DNA of 64,000 nt from Streptomyces sp. NBC_01431. Its GTDB lineage: Bacteria > Actinomycetota > Actinomycetes > Streptomycetales > Streptomycetaceae. Positions 34,563 through 43,355 of the stretch are shown in pieces. The DNA is taken from NCBI RefSeq assembly GCF_036231355.1, contig NZ_CP109496.1:5828001-5892000 (forward strand), given 5' to 3'. Position 1 is the first letter of the stretch; the number at the start of each line of letters is the position of its first letter. The notes below the pieces were generated by a model, which was given only the letters and a program-made list of their open reading frames with translations, did no database searches and was not told the DNA's origin. The position numbers were made by a program, and so were the translations under genes.

Positions 34563-35435
34563 CTAGTCGTCGAGGAGCCGCAGCGGCTGCGCCACCATGT
34601 CCCAGCGGGAGTTGAACCAGGCCTGCACCTGCTGGAACTCCGCGCGCTCCAGAGACCGGGCGCCGTTCCCCTCCAGGGCCGCCGGGAACAGGGTGTCGCT
34701 GTGCAGCTCCAGTACCTCTATGGAGGCGTCGTCGACCAGGATGCGGGTCGTGCGCAGCGAGTAGTAGCCGGTCAGCATCTGTGTGCCGTTGATGAGGTAC
34801 CGCTTCTCGCCGGGCACCGTCGGCAGCCCCCGGATCTCCACCGAGACCGAGGCGACCTTGCCTTCCTCGGCCAGCTGGGTGAGCGAGTGGTGCAGCGCCT
34901 CCGCGTACATCCGCACGACTCGGCGCAGCCGCCGCAGCGGGCGCAGGTCAAGGGGGTCCTCGACGTGGCGCGGGTAGGGGTGGTGGGTGTCGAGGTCCGG
35001 TACGAGGACCCGTACCCGGATCGACTGCGGGGCGGGCCGGTCGCCGAGCCGGATCAGCTCGGCCTGCTCCTGGACGACCCGGGACAGCTCCTCGGTGTGC
35101 AGCGACCAGACGTCGAGCGAGACGTGGGGCGCCTCGAAGGCGCGGGACACGTAGTGGACCAATGGCCGCCCGATGGCAGCCTGGCGGGCCACTCGGGCGC
35201 CCCGGCCCGACACCCCGGCCTCCAGGAGGCCCTCCTCGCGCAGCAGCTGGAGCGCCGTCTGCACGGTGCCGCGGCTACAGCCGAACCGGCGCATGAGCTG
35301 CTGCTGGGTGGGCAGCGCCTCGCCGGGCGCCGGCACCCCGTTCTGGATGTCCTGGCGCAGTGCGTCGGCGACCAACCGGTAGCGGGGGTTCTCCCCGGCC
35401 TGGCCCCGGTCGGCCCCTGAGGTGTGGATCGTCAC
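34563..35435 (-). CDS. GntR-type regulator with unusual C-terminal domain (paralogue A)
   Basis: The product has 290 residues from a GTG. Residues about 15-85 are a GntR winged helix (YRLVADALRQDIQNGVPAPGEALP, then RFGCSRGTVQTALQLLREEGLL). The remaining 200 residues are not the usual FCD, UTRA or aminotransferase domain. They contain IRVRVLVPD, YLINGTQMLTGYYSLRTT and VQAWFNSRWDMVAQP, which recur in the gene 1.5 kb away. The role of this domain is unknown, perhaps a ligand sensor. AGTTG motifs lie upstream. Confidence 0.85.
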   Translation of the reverse strand: MTIHTSGADRGQAGENPRYRLVADALRQDIQNGVPAPGEALPTQQQLMRRFGCSRGTVQTALQLLREEGLLEAGVSGRGARVARQAAIGRPLVHYVSRAFEAPHVSLDVWSLHTEELSRVVQEQAELIRLGDRPAPQSIRVRVLVPDLDTHHPYPRHVEDPLDLRPLRRLRRVVRMYAEALHHSLTQLAEEGKVASVSVEIRGLPTVPGEKRYLINGTQMLTGYYSLRTTRILVDDASIEVLELHSDTLFPAALEGNGARSLERAEFQQVQAWFNSRWDMVAQPLRLLDD

Positions 35436-35447
35436 CCGGCGAGGCTA

Positions 35448-35586
35448 CAACTCCCGGTCAGGACACGACAGATGGCTGCAAGGACCGGTCAACTACCCGA
35501 GTTGCTCAGTTGGTTGGACCTGATGGTCGATCAACTCCCCATTGGTATAGATGTGTTGACGGATATACAGCCGGTTGACCATAGAT
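35448..35586. promoter_or_regulatory. Regulatory region with repeated AGTTG/CAACT elements
   Basis: Elements CAACT or AGTTG occur at 35448, 35490, 35500, 35508 and 35532, including the perfect dyad CAACT-ACCCG-AGTTG (35490-35504). A TTGACG box at 35556 is followed by a CATAGA-like -10 with about 18 bp spacing, and TATAGAT occurs at 35546. The region is more AT-rich than its surroundings and probably holds promoters for paralogue A and for the small membrane gene. The shared element also occurs upstream of paralogue B. Confidence 0.5.
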
Positions 35587-35699
35587 GGCTGCCATTCAGT
35601 CCGGGTAGAAAGGAGGGACAGAATCGCCGGCCAATGAGGGTGCCAATCATCAGTCAGTACGGTGCGGTCCGCGGCGGCGACAACCGGAGGAGGTGTTCC

Positions 35700-35927
35700 A
35701 TGGGACTGGAGACCCGAGTGCAGATCGTCCTCGAACTGCTGACGAACGCGGGCGTACTGATGCCCCTGCTCGGCCCGTCCGGGCTGCTGGTGCTGGTACT
35801 GGGTGTGCTGCTGGCGAAGGGCGGCGCGCGCCGCGAGCCGGCGCGGCCGGTGCCGTCCGCGCCGCGCACCAACCTGGTGTGCGTGGCGGCCGTGCTCCTG
35901 GTGTTCCTGCTGATCGCCGCGGCCTGA
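35700..35927 (+). CDS. Small two-helix membrane protein
   Basis: The product has 75 residues. The ATG at 35700 is preceded by GGAGGAGG at ideal spacing, an unusually strong ribosome site. Two hydrophobic segments are visible (about residues 17-40, GVLMPLLGPSGLLVLVLGVLL, and the last 17, VCVAAVLLVFLLIAAA) joined by a basic proline-rich loop. It lies between two GntR-type paralogues on the other strand. Family not recognised; it could be an effector of the regulators or a membrane-stress protein. Confidence 0.7.
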   Translation: MGLETRVQIVLELLTNAGVLMPLLGPSGLLVLVLGVLLAKGGARREPARPVPSAPRTNLVCVAAVLLVFLLIAAA

Positions 35928-35960
35928 CCCCGCGGAACGCGCCCGGGTCCATGGGTCCGC

Positions 35961-36872
35961 TCAGTTGGGATCCATGGGGCGGGCGATGGTGTTCCACAAC
36001 GAGTCGAACCACTGCTGGGTCTGCTCGACGTAGGTGCGGGTCACCTGGTCGTCGTCCACCACGGCGTGGCGGAAGAGCATGCCCTCCACGCCGAGCATGT
36101 CGTAGATCTCGATCGGGCTCCGGTCGAGGTCCACCGTCCGCTCCGTCACCTGGTAGTGGCCGGCCAGGACCTCGCGGCCATTGAGGATGTAGACCTTCTG
36201 GGTCGGGGTGATCGACACCTTGCGGGCCTCGACGGTCACGTCCGGGACCAGGTCGCGGACCTTGAGCATGCGCAGCGAATGGCGCAGCGAGCCGTAGATG
36301 TGGTTGCTGGTGATCCGCAGCCGCTCGCGCGGCCGGGCGTTACTCGGGTCGCCGATCACCTGGGGGAGGGCCAGCGAGTCCTCCGCGGCGGGCAGCAGGA
36401 TGCGGACGGCCACCCGGCGCGGGCCCGAGCCCTCGGCCTGTATGGCGACCAGCGGCCCCGCGAGCGCGGAGGCCAGCGTCTCACCGTTGAGGCAGTACGC
36501 GTCGATGGTCACCTCGTCCTGGCGGAAGCACTGCGCCACCCGCTCGCCGAGGAAGAGCCCCGCCGGCCGCGGCGAATGGCGGCGCGGCTCGGGCACGGGG
36601 CGCCCGGTCGCCGGCGTCGGCACAGTCGCGGGGTGGGCGACCGTCGGCGGGGTGCCCTGCTGGGCCCGCCTGATCAGGCCTTCCCGCTCCAGGAGTTCAA
36701 CGGCGCCGCGGACCGCGCCGCGCGGCACGGCGAACCGCCTGCCGAGTTCCGCCTGGGTCGGGATCCGCTCGCCGACGCGTAATTCCCCGCCGGAGATGAG
36801 AGCGCGGAGGCCGTCCGCGACCACATCCCGCGGACGACGCTGTCCATCGGTCGAAGCGCTGTTTCCAGGCAC
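35961..36872 (-). CDS. GntR-type regulator with unusual C-terminal domain (paralogue B)
   Basis: The product has 303 residues from a GTG. The GntR winged helix (DVVADGLRALISGGELRVGERIP, then RFAVPRGAVRGAVELLEREGLI) is followed by a proline-rich linker (about 70-100). The C-terminal domain matches paralogue A in order and motifs: RVAVRILLP, VYILNGREVLAGHYQVTERT and QQWFDSLWNTIARPM. The two proteins must descend from a duplication. CAACT and AGTTG elements lie upstream of it, as for paralogue A, which suggests mutual or shared control. Confidence 0.85.
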   Translation of the reverse strand: MPGNSASTDGQRRPRDVVADGLRALISGGELRVGERIPTQAELGRRFAVPRGAVRGAVELLEREGLIRRAQQGTPPTVAHPATVPTPATGRPVPEPRRHSPRPAGLFLGERVAQCFRQDEVTIDAYCLNGETLASALAGPLVAIQAEGSGPRRVAVRILLPAAEDSLALPQVIGDPSNARPRERLRITSNHIYGSLRHSLRMLKVRDLVPDVTVEARKVSITPTQKVYILNGREVLAGHYQVTERTVDLDRSPIEIYDMLGVEGMLFRHAVVDDDQVTRTYVEQTQQWFDSLWNTIARPMDPN

Positions 36873-36970
36873 GCCCCAACTCTACAACGGCCTGCCAATG
36901 AGCGGGAGTTGTGTGCCAGAACCTGCCAATGCGGGCCCGGACGGTGCGGGCGCCGCCCCGCAGCCCCGCC

Positions 36971-37753
36971 TCAAAGGCCGGAGGGGCTGGGACCACTCAG
37001 GGCGATCACCGAGAACAGGCCGCCCTGCGGGTCGCTCAGCAGGGCGAAGCGGCCCGGGGGGATCGTCGTGGGGGGTACGTGGACCGAGCCGCCCAGTTCC
37101 TTCGCCTTCGCCGCCGCCGCGTCGCAGTCCTCGACCTGGACGTACACCATCCAGTGCGGCGGCACCTCCGGCGGGAAGTCGTCGCTCATCCGCATCATGC
37201 CGCTGAAGCTCTCCCCCTCCAGCTGCCACTCCGTGTACTCGGAGCCGCCGTAGGGCTCCGAGTCCGCGACCCAGCCGAAGACCGTCCGGTAGAACGTCTT
37301 CGCCCGGTCGGAGTCGCGCACCATCAGCTCGAACCAGCACATGCTGTCCGGCCGGGCGACGACGCCGAAGCCCTGGTGCTGCTTGGGCTGCCAGACGCCG
37401 AAGACCGCACCCTCGGGGTCGGCGAACACCGCGAGCCTGCCGGACTCGAAGACGTCCATGGGGCCGGCGACGATCGATCCGCCGTTGCCCGTCACCGCCG
37501 CGGCCGTCGCGTCCGCGGACTCGACCTGGAAGTACGCCAGCCAGGCCACCGGCTGCCCCGGCGCCATGCACGGCCCGTACCCGCCGACGTACCTGTCGCC
37601 GAGCAGGAACATCCCGTATCCGCCCGCCTCCTTCATCGGCACGTCCGCGCCCTGCCAGCCGAAGAGCCCGCCGTAGAAGGTCTTGGCGGCGGCTACGTCG
37701 GTCGTCGACAGGTCGGCCCAGGTGGGCGCGGACGGGCGGTTGTAGATCTTCAT
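36971..37753 (-). CDS. Two-domain VOC-family protein (glyoxalase/bleomycin resistance fold)
   Basis: The product has 260 residues from an ATG. Two copies of the vicinal-oxygen-chelate fold are seen, one from about 10 to 120 (TDVAAAKTFYGGLFGWQ, ADPEGAVFGVWQ) and the second from about 135 to 255 (RDSDRAKTFYRTVFGWV, SDPQGGLFSVIAL). Such proteins act as dioxygenases, glyoxalases or antibiotic-binding proteins; the metal ligands of an enzyme are not clear. It is transcribed after aceE on the same strand, but a strong hairpin separates them. Confidence 0.88.
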   Translation of the reverse strand: MKIYNRPSAPTWADLSTTDVAAAKTFYGGLFGWQGADVPMKEAGGYGMFLLGDRYVGGYGPCMAPGQPVAWLAYFQVESADATAAAVTGNGGSIVAGPMDVFESGRLAVFADPEGAVFGVWQPKQHQGFGVVARPDSMCWFELMVRDSDRAKTFYRTVFGWVADSEPYGGSEYTEWQLEGESFSGMMRMSDDFPPEVPPHWMVYVQVEDCDAAAAKAKELGGSVHVPPTTIPPGRFALLSDPQGGLFSVIALSGPSPSGL

Positions 37754-37792
37754 GCGGTGCTCCCGGAGTGGTGGCGCCCCCGGTCGACCATT

Positions 37793-37841
37793 CACGCACG
37801 CGTGCCCCGCCCCGGCAATCGGGACGGGGCACGCGTGCGTG
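37793..37841 (-). terminator. Strong hairpin terminator of aceE
   Basis: A perfect 17-bp inverted repeat (CACGCACGCGTGCCCCG and its complement) with a 15-base loop immediately follows the aceE stop and precedes the VOC gene. Confidence 0.85.
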
Positions 37842-37853
37842 GACCGGGTGGGC

Positions 37854-40550
37854 CTACAGGCCGTAGCGCTCGCGCGCTTCCTTCACGGCCGTGACCGGGA
37901 CCTCGCCGCGCCGGGCGAGCTGGGCCAGCGCCGCGACGACGATCGACTGGGCGTCGACGCCGAAGTGGCGGCGGGCCGCCTCACGGGTGTCGGAGAGGCC
38001 GAAGCCGTCCGCGCCGAGCGAGGACCAGTCCTGCTGGACCCACTGCGCGATCTGGTCCGGGACCTGGCGCATGTAGTCGGAGACCGCGAGGACGGGGGAG
38101 TCCACACCCTCAAGTGCCTTCTGCACGAAGGGAATTCGCTCCTCGCCGCGCAGCAGGGCCGCATCGGCTTCGAGGGCGTCGCGGCGCAGCTCGGTCCAGG
38201 AGGTGGCGGACCACACGTCGGCTGCCACGCCCCACTCCTCGGCGAGCAGCTTCTGTGCCTGAAGCGCCCAGTGGATCGCGGTGCCAGAGCCGAGCAACTG
38301 GATGCGGGGGGCGTTGGCCAGTGCCGTGTGGCCTGCCGTTTCCGCCGTGTTGAAGCGGTACAGGCCCTTGACGATGCCCTCGTCGATGCCCGCGGGCTTC
38401 GCCGGCTGAGGCATCGGCTCGTTGTAGACGGTGAGGTAGTAGAAGACGTCCCGGTCCTCGCCCGGGGCCGCCTCGCCGTACATCCGGCGCAGACCGTCCT
38501 TGACGATGGCCGCGACCTCGTAGGCGAAGGCCGGGTCGTAGGACATGGCCGCCGGGTTGGTCGCCGCGATCACCGGGGAGTGACCGTCCGCGTGCTGGAG
38601 ACCCTCACCGGTCAGCGTCGTACGACCGGCGGTGGCTCCCACCAGGAAGCCGCGGCCGAGCTGGTCGCCGAGCTGCCACATCTGGTCGGCCGTGCGCTGC
38701 CAGCCGAACATCGAGTAGAAGATGTAGAAGGGGATCATCGCTTCGCCGTGCGTGGAGTACGCGCTGGACGCGGCGATGAAGTCGGCCATCGAGCCGGCCT
38801 CGGTGATGCCCTCGTTGAGGATCTGGCCGTCCTTGGCCTCGCGGTAGTACATCAGCTGGTCGCGGTCGACCGGCTCATACGTCTGGCCCTTGGGCGAGTA
38901 GATGCCGAGCGAGGGGAACAGCGACTCCATGCCGAAGGTGCGGGCCTCGTCCGGGACGATCGGGACCCAGCGCTTGCCGGTCGTCTTGTCGCGGATCAGG
39001 TCCTTCATCAGCCGGACGAACGCCATGGTGGTGGCCATGGACTGGCTGCCGGAGCCCTTGTCGAACGCCGCGAACGACTTGTCGGCCGGGGCCGGCAGCG
39101 GGGCGATCGCGTGGCTGCGGCGGGCCGGGGCCGGACCGCCGAGCGCGGCGCGGCGCTCCTGGAGGTAGCGGACCTCGGGGGAGTCGGCGCCGGGGTGGCC
39201 GTAGGGGACCTGACCGTCCACGAACTGGTCGTCGGAGATGGGGAGTTCAAGAAGGTCACGCATGTTCTTGAACTCGTCGTTGGTGAGCTTCTTCATCTGG
39301 TGGTTCGCGTTCTTGGACGCGAAGCCCTCACCGAGGGTGAAGCCCTTGACCGTCTGGGCCAGGATGACGGTCGGCGCACCCTTGTGGGACAGGGCGGCCT
39401 TGTAGGCGGCGTACACCTTGCGCGGCTCGTGGCCACCGCGCGAGAGGTGGAAGCACTCAAGGATCTTGTCGTCGGAGAGCAGCTTCGCCATCTCGACGAG
39501 CGCCGGGTCCTTGCCGAAGAAGTCCTCGCGGATGTAGGCCGCGTCGCGCGTCTGGTACGTCTGCACCTGGGCGTCGGGGACCTCGCGCAGGCGGCGGACC
39601 AGGGCGCCGGTGGTGTCGAGCTGGAAGAGCTCGTCCCAGGCGCCGCCCCACAGCGACTTCACGACGTTCCAGCCGGCGCCGCGGAACTGGGCCTCCAGCT
39701 CCTGCACGATCTTGAAGTTGGCGCGGACCGGGCCGTCCAGGCGCTGGAGGTTGCAGTTGATGACGAAGGTCAGGTTGTCCAGACCCTCGCGGGCGGCGAG
39801 CGCGAGGGCCGCCGTCGACTCGGGCTCGTCCATCTCGCCGTCACCGAGGAACGCCCACACGTGGGAGTTCGAGACGTCCTTGATGTTCCGGTTGGTGAGG
39901 TACCGGTTGAAGCGCGCCTGGTAGATCGCGGAGAGCGGGCCCAGTCCCATGGAGACGGTCGGGAACTCCCACAGCCAGGGCAGGCGGCGCGGGTGCGGGT
40001 AGGACGGCAGGCCGTCGCCGGCGGACTCCTGGCGGAACTTGTCGAGGTGCGCCTCGGTCAGGCGGCCGTCGAGGAAGGCGCGGGCGTAGATGCCGGGCGA
40101 GGCGTGACCCTGGATGTAGAGCTGGTCACCGGAGCCGTCGCCCTCCTTCCCGCGGAAGAAGTGGTTGAAGCCGGTCTCGTACAGCCAGGCCGCGGACGCG
40201 AAGGTCGCGATGTGGCCGCCGACGCCGTACTTCGAGCCCCGGGTCACCATGGCCGCCGCGTTCCAGCGGTTCCACGCGGTGATCCGGCGCTCCATCTCCT
40301 CGTCGCCGTCGATGACGGGCTCCGCGGAGGACGGAATGGTGTTGACGTAGTCCGTCTCCAGCAGCTTCGGCAGGGCCAGGCCCGCGCCTTCGGCGTGCTG
40401 AAGCGTGCGGCGCATCAGATACGCGGCCCGATGCGGGCCAGCGGCCTTGGCGACGGCATCGAGGGAGGCCGCCCACTCGGCGGTCTCCTCGGTGTCACGG
40501 TCCGGGAGCTGGTCGAGCTCGCTCGGAAACTTGGCTACGGGGTCGATCAT
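37854..40550 (-). CDS. aceE: Pyruvate dehydrogenase E1 component, homodimeric type
   Basis: The product has 898 residues, the normal size for the homodimeric E1. It decarboxylates pyruvate on thiamine diphosphate and passes the acetyl group to lipoyl E2. The ThDP motif starts GDGEMDEPES and ends NCNLQRLDG, and the HGHASPGIYA-like region (QLYIQGHASPGIYARAF) and MYYREAKDGQILNEGITEAG near residue 590 are typical. Actinobacteria use this E1 with an E2 shared between pyruvate and 2-oxoglutarate complexes; sucB and lpd lie just beyond. A separate FCD-type regulator gene lies upstream. Confidence 0.97.
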   Translation of the reverse strand: MIDPVAKFPSELDQLPDRDTEETAEWAASLDAVAKAAGPHRAAYLMRRTLQHAEGAGLALPKLLETDYVNTIPSSAEPVIDGDEEMERRITAWNRWNAAAMVTRGSKYGVGGHIATFASAAWLYETGFNHFFRGKEGDGSGDQLYIQGHASPGIYARAFLDGRLTEAHLDKFRQESAGDGLPSYPHPRRLPWLWEFPTVSMGLGPLSAIYQARFNRYLTNRNIKDVSNSHVWAFLGDGEMDEPESTAALALAAREGLDNLTFVINCNLQRLDGPVRANFKIVQELEAQFRGAGWNVVKSLWGGAWDELFQLDTTGALVRRLREVPDAQVQTYQTRDAAYIREDFFGKDPALVEMAKLLSDDKILECFHLSRGGHEPRKVYAAYKAALSHKGAPTVILAQTVKGFTLGEGFASKNANHQMKKLTNDEFKNMRDLLELPISDDQFVDGQVPYGHPGADSPEVRYLQERRAALGGPAPARRSHAIAPLPAPADKSFAAFDKGSGSQSMATTMAFVRLMKDLIRDKTTGKRWVPIVPDEARTFGMESLFPSLGIYSPKGQTYEPVDRDQLMYYREAKDGQILNEGITEAGSMADFIAASSAYSTHGEAMIPFYIFYSMFGWQRTADQMWQLGDQLGRGFLVGATAGRTTLTGEGLQHADGHSPVIAATNPAAMSYDPAFAYEVAAIVKDGLRRMYGEAAPGEDRDVFYYLTVYNEPMPQPAKPAGIDEGIVKGLYRFNTAETAGHTALANAPRIQLLGSGTAIHWALQAQKLLAEEWGVAADVWSATSWTELRRDALEADAALLRGEERIPFVQKALEGVDSPVLAVSDYMRQVPDQIAQWVQQDWSSLGADGFGLSDTREAARRHFGVDAQSIVVAALAQLARRGEVPVTAVKEARERYGL

Positions 40551-40651
40551 GATCGCCGCCTTCCGGACAGGAGGGGGGTGGAGAAAAAGGGGCCTTTGTC
40601 TGGCAGGACGGGGCCTTGGACTGGTGAGTCCGCCGTTGACTGTAAGCCGAC

Positions 40652-40666
40652 GATCGATGATCGATC
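40652..40666 (-). promoter_or_regulatory. Palindrome in the aceE promoter region
   Basis: GATCGATGATCGATC is a perfect 7-1-7 palindrome 102 bases before the aceE start, in the 226-bp gap downstream of the GntR gene. It is a candidate site for that regulator. Nothing else in this gap is recognised. Confidence 0.4.
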
Positions 40667-40776
40667 AAAGCGTTGAGCCAAAAACTTCTTCGAATCGCGA
40701 AAGTCGGCACAGGGTGCCGCCCATCAGGGCACGCGGTGCCTTGGATTTCCAGGTGGTCGGGAAGGCGCCGCGCAGG

Positions 40777-41403
40777 TCAGGCGCTGCGCGGCGCGCACCC
40801 CAGGACATGGGCCTTCACCAGCGTGCCGATGGCCGGATCCCGCCGCCGGAACGCCGCGACGAGGTCCGCGTGCTCTTCGGCGTACGACTTCTGCACGGTG
40901 CCGAGCCACCGGATCGACAGGGCGGTGAACACCTCGATGCCGAGGCCCTCCCATGTGTGCAACAGCACACTGTTGTTGGCCGCCCGCACCAGTTCCCGGT
41001 GGAAACCGACGGTGTGCCGCACCTGGGCGGTGCCGTCGGCCGCCCGGTCCGCCTCGTACAGCGCCGCCACGTGCGGCTCCAGGGCCGAGCAGTCCTCGGC
41101 GAGCCGCTCGGCCGCCAGCTCGGCCGCGATCTGCTCAAGACCGGCCCGCACCGGATAGCTCTCCTCCAGGTCGGCCGCGCTCAGATTCCGCACCCGGACG
41201 CCCTTGTTGGGCGCCGACTCGATGAGACGCAGGCTCTCCAGCTCACGCAGGGCCTCCCGTACGGGGGTCTGACTGACCTGGAGCTCCACCGCGATGCGCC
41301 GCTCCACGATCCGCTCGCCGGGCTTCCAGCGGCCGCTGACGATCCCCTCCACGATGTGCTCGCGGATCTGCTCGCGCAGCGAGTGGACGACGGGCACGGT
41401 CAT
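40777..41403 (-). CDS. FCD-type GntR regulator (FadR subfamily)
   Basis: The product has 208 residues from an ATG. The winged helix at about 5-70 shows REQIREHIVEGIVSGRWKPGERI and VSQTPVREALRELESLRLIE. The C-terminal FCD domain has conserved acidic and histidine residues (VRAGLEQIAAEL, VGFHRELVRAANNSVL) that bind a metal and a carboxylate ligand in known members. Position 226 bp upstream of aceE on the same strand suggests control of central carbon metabolism, perhaps in response to a 2-oxoacid (inference). Confidence 0.9.
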   Translation of the reverse strand: MTVPVVHSLREQIREHIVEGIVSGRWKPGERIVERRIAVELQVSQTPVREALRELESLRLIESAPNKGVRVRNLSAADLEESYPVRAGLEQIAAELAAERLAEDCSALEPHVAALYEADRAADGTAQVRHTVGFHRELVRAANNSVLLHTWEGLGIEVFTALSIRWLGTVQKSYAEEHADLVAAFRRRDPAIGTLVKAHVLGCAPRSA

Positions 41404-41441
41404 GGGGGCTCCTTAAGGCGAGCGGTGACCTCCAAACAATA

Positions 41442-41486
41442 CGGCCGCGCCCCCGCCCGGAAGAGCCCCGGGCGAGGGCGCGGCCG
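41442..41486 (-). terminator. Hairpin terminator of the lpd-sucB operon
   Basis: A 19-bp stem with one mismatch (CGGCCGCGCCCCCGCCCGG and its near complement) and a 7-base loop lies 46 bases beyond the sucB stop. Confidence 0.75.
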
Positions 41487-41531
41487 CTGGTGAGACGAGT
41501 CTTACAACCGCCTCGGCGTGCCTTGTGAGCC

Positions 41532-43301
41532 TTACAGGCCGAGCTCGACCTCGAACTCGCCGGCCTCCAGGATCGCCTTGACAGCCGTCAGGTAGCGGGC
41601 CGCGTCGGCGCCGTCCACCAGACGGTGGTCGTAGGAGAGCGCCAGGTACGTCATGTCACGGACGCCGATGACGGTGCCCTCGGCGGTCTCGATGACCGCC
41701 GGACGCTTGACGGTGGCGCCGATGCCCAGGATGGCGACCTGGTTCGGGGGCACGATGACCGTGTCGAACAGCGCACCGCGCGAACCGGTGTTGCTGATCG
41801 TGAAGGTCGCGCCGGACAGCTCGTCCGGGGTGATCTTGTTGCCGCGGACCTTGCCGGCCAGCTCGGCCGTGGCCTTGGAGATGCCGGCCAGGTTGAGGTC
41901 GCCCGCACCCTTGATGACCGGGGTCATCAGACCCTTCTCGGAGTCCACGGCGATGCCGATGTTCTCCGAGTCGAAGTACGTGATGGTGCCCTCGTCCTCG
42001 TTGATCCGGGCGTTGACGACCGGGTGGGCCTTCAGCGCCTGGGCCGCCGCCTTCACGAAGAACGGCATCGGGGACAGCTTGACGCCCTCACGCGCGGCGA
42101 AGGAGTCCTTCGCCTGGTTGCGCAGCTTCATCAGCTTCGTGATGTCGACCTCGACGACCGTGGTCAGCTGGGCCTGCGTGTGCAGCGCCTTCATCATGTT
42201 GTCGCCGATGACCTTGCGCATGCGGGTCATCTTGACCGTCTGACCGCGCAGCGGGGACGCCTCGACGGACGGGGCGGCCTTCTTCGCGGCGGGAGCGGCG
42301 GCCGGGGCGGGAGCCTTGGCGGCCTCCGCGGCGGCGATGACGTCCTGCTTGCGGATGCGGCCGCCGACGCCGGTGCCCTTGACCGCGCCCAGGTCCACAC
42401 CGGACTCGGAGGCGAGCTTGCGGACCAGCGGCGTGACGTACGCGCCGTCGTCACCGGCGGTGGCGACCGGAGCCGGTGCCTGAGCCACCGGAGCCGGAGC
42501 GGCAGCGGGAGCCGGAGCCTGGGCGACCGGAGCCGGAGCGGCCGGGGCGGCGGTCGGAGCCGGTGCCGGAGCGGCCGGAGCCGGGGCGGCAACGGGGGCC
42601 GGAGCCGGGGCCGGGGCCGGGGCGGGCGCGGCGGCCGGAGCCGGAGCGGCCGGGGCCGGGGCCGGGGCGGCGGCCGGAGCCGCGCCCGGGGCGCCGATGA
42701 CGGCCAGCTTGGCGCCGACCTCGGCGGTCTCGTCCTCGCCGACCACGATCTCCAGCAGGACACCGGCGACGGGCGCCGGGATCTCGGTGTCGACCTTGTC
42801 GGTGGAGACCTCGAGCAGCGGCTCGTCCTCGGCCACCTCCTCGCCGACCTCCTTGAGCCAGCGCGTGACGGTGCCCTCGGTGACGCTCTCGCCGAGCGCG
42901 GGGAGGACGACGTCGGTGCCCTCGGCGGAGCCACCGCCGGAAGCGGCCTGGGCCGTGGGGGCCGGCGCGGGGGCGGCGGCCTCGGTGGAGGGCGTCGCCT
43001 GCGGGGCCGGGGCGGCCGGGGCCGCGGCCTGGGCCGGTGCCGGGGCGGCAGCCGGAGCACCGGTGCCGTCGTCGATGATGGCGAGCTCCGCGCCGACCTC
43101 GACGGTCTCGTCCTCGGCCACCTTGATGGAGGCGAGGATGCCGGAGGCGGGGGCGGGGATCTCGGTGTCGACCTTGTCGGTCGAGACCTCGAGCAGCGGC
43201 TCGTCGGCCTCGACGCGCTCGCCCTCGGCCTTCAGCCAGCGGGTGACGGTGCCCTCGGTGACGCTCTCGCCGAGCGCCGGAAGGGTTACGGAAACCGACA
43301 T
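41532..43301 (-). CDS. sucB: 2-oxoacid dehydrogenase E2 (dihydrolipoamide acyltransferase), two lipoyl domains
   Basis: The product has 589 residues. Two lipoyl domains each carry the lipoylated lysine in TDKVDTE (about residues 43 and 170), separated by long alanine/proline linkers. A peripheral subunit-binding domain follows (TPLVRKLASESGVDLGAVKGTG), then the catalytic domain ending in the HRLVDGADAARYL motif. Names differ: actinobacteria have a single E2 serving pyruvate and 2-oxoglutarate complexes, so 'aceF' would be equally fair. The linkers make the DNA locally repetitive (about 42450-42690 and 42950-43060). Confidence 0.95.
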   Translation of the reverse strand: MSVSVTLPALGESVTEGTVTRWLKAEGERVEADEPLLEVSTDKVDTEIPAPASGILASIKVAEDETVEVGAELAIIDDGTGAPAAAPAPAQAAAPAAPAPQATPSTEAAAPAPAPTAQAASGGGSAEGTDVVLPALGESVTEGTVTRWLKEVGEEVAEDEPLLEVSTDKVDTEIPAPVAGVLLEIVVGEDETAEVGAKLAVIGAPGAAPAAAPAPAPAAPAPAAAPAPAPAPAPAPVAAPAPAAPAPAPTAAPAAPAPVAQAPAPAAAPAPVAQAPAPVATAGDDGAYVTPLVRKLASESGVDLGAVKGTGVGGRIRKQDVIAAAEAAKAPAPAAAPAAKKAAPSVEASPLRGQTVKMTRMRKVIGDNMMKALHTQAQLTTVVEVDITKLMKLRNQAKDSFAAREGVKLSPMPFFVKAAAQALKAHPVVNARINEDEGTITYFDSENIGIAVDSEKGLMTPVIKGAGDLNLAGISKATAELAGKVRGNKITPDELSGATFTISNTGSRGALFDTVIVPPNQVAILGIGATVKRPAVIETAEGTVIGVRDMTYLALSYDHRLVDGADAARYLTAVKAILEAGEFEVELGL

Positions 43302-43355
43302 GGTTTCTGTTGCTCCTTACGAATTTGCGGAAGTGGTCGTCGCGCCCGAGGGCAA

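Noticed and set aside
36877..36911. CAACT...AGTTG as a separate terminator
   Set aside because: It lies upstream of paralogue B's start, where no gene ends, so a regulatory element is more likely.
37752..40676. Very long open frame on the + strand opposite aceE (about 970 codons)
   Set aside because: It is antisense to a clear pyruvate dehydrogenase gene; GC-rich third positions leave the opposite strand open. Its product is low-complexity R/G/V-rich with no fold.
42450..43060. Repetitive GCCGGAGCCGGGG-like DNA, as if a minisatellite
   Set aside because: It is explained by the alanine/proline linkers of the E2 protein.
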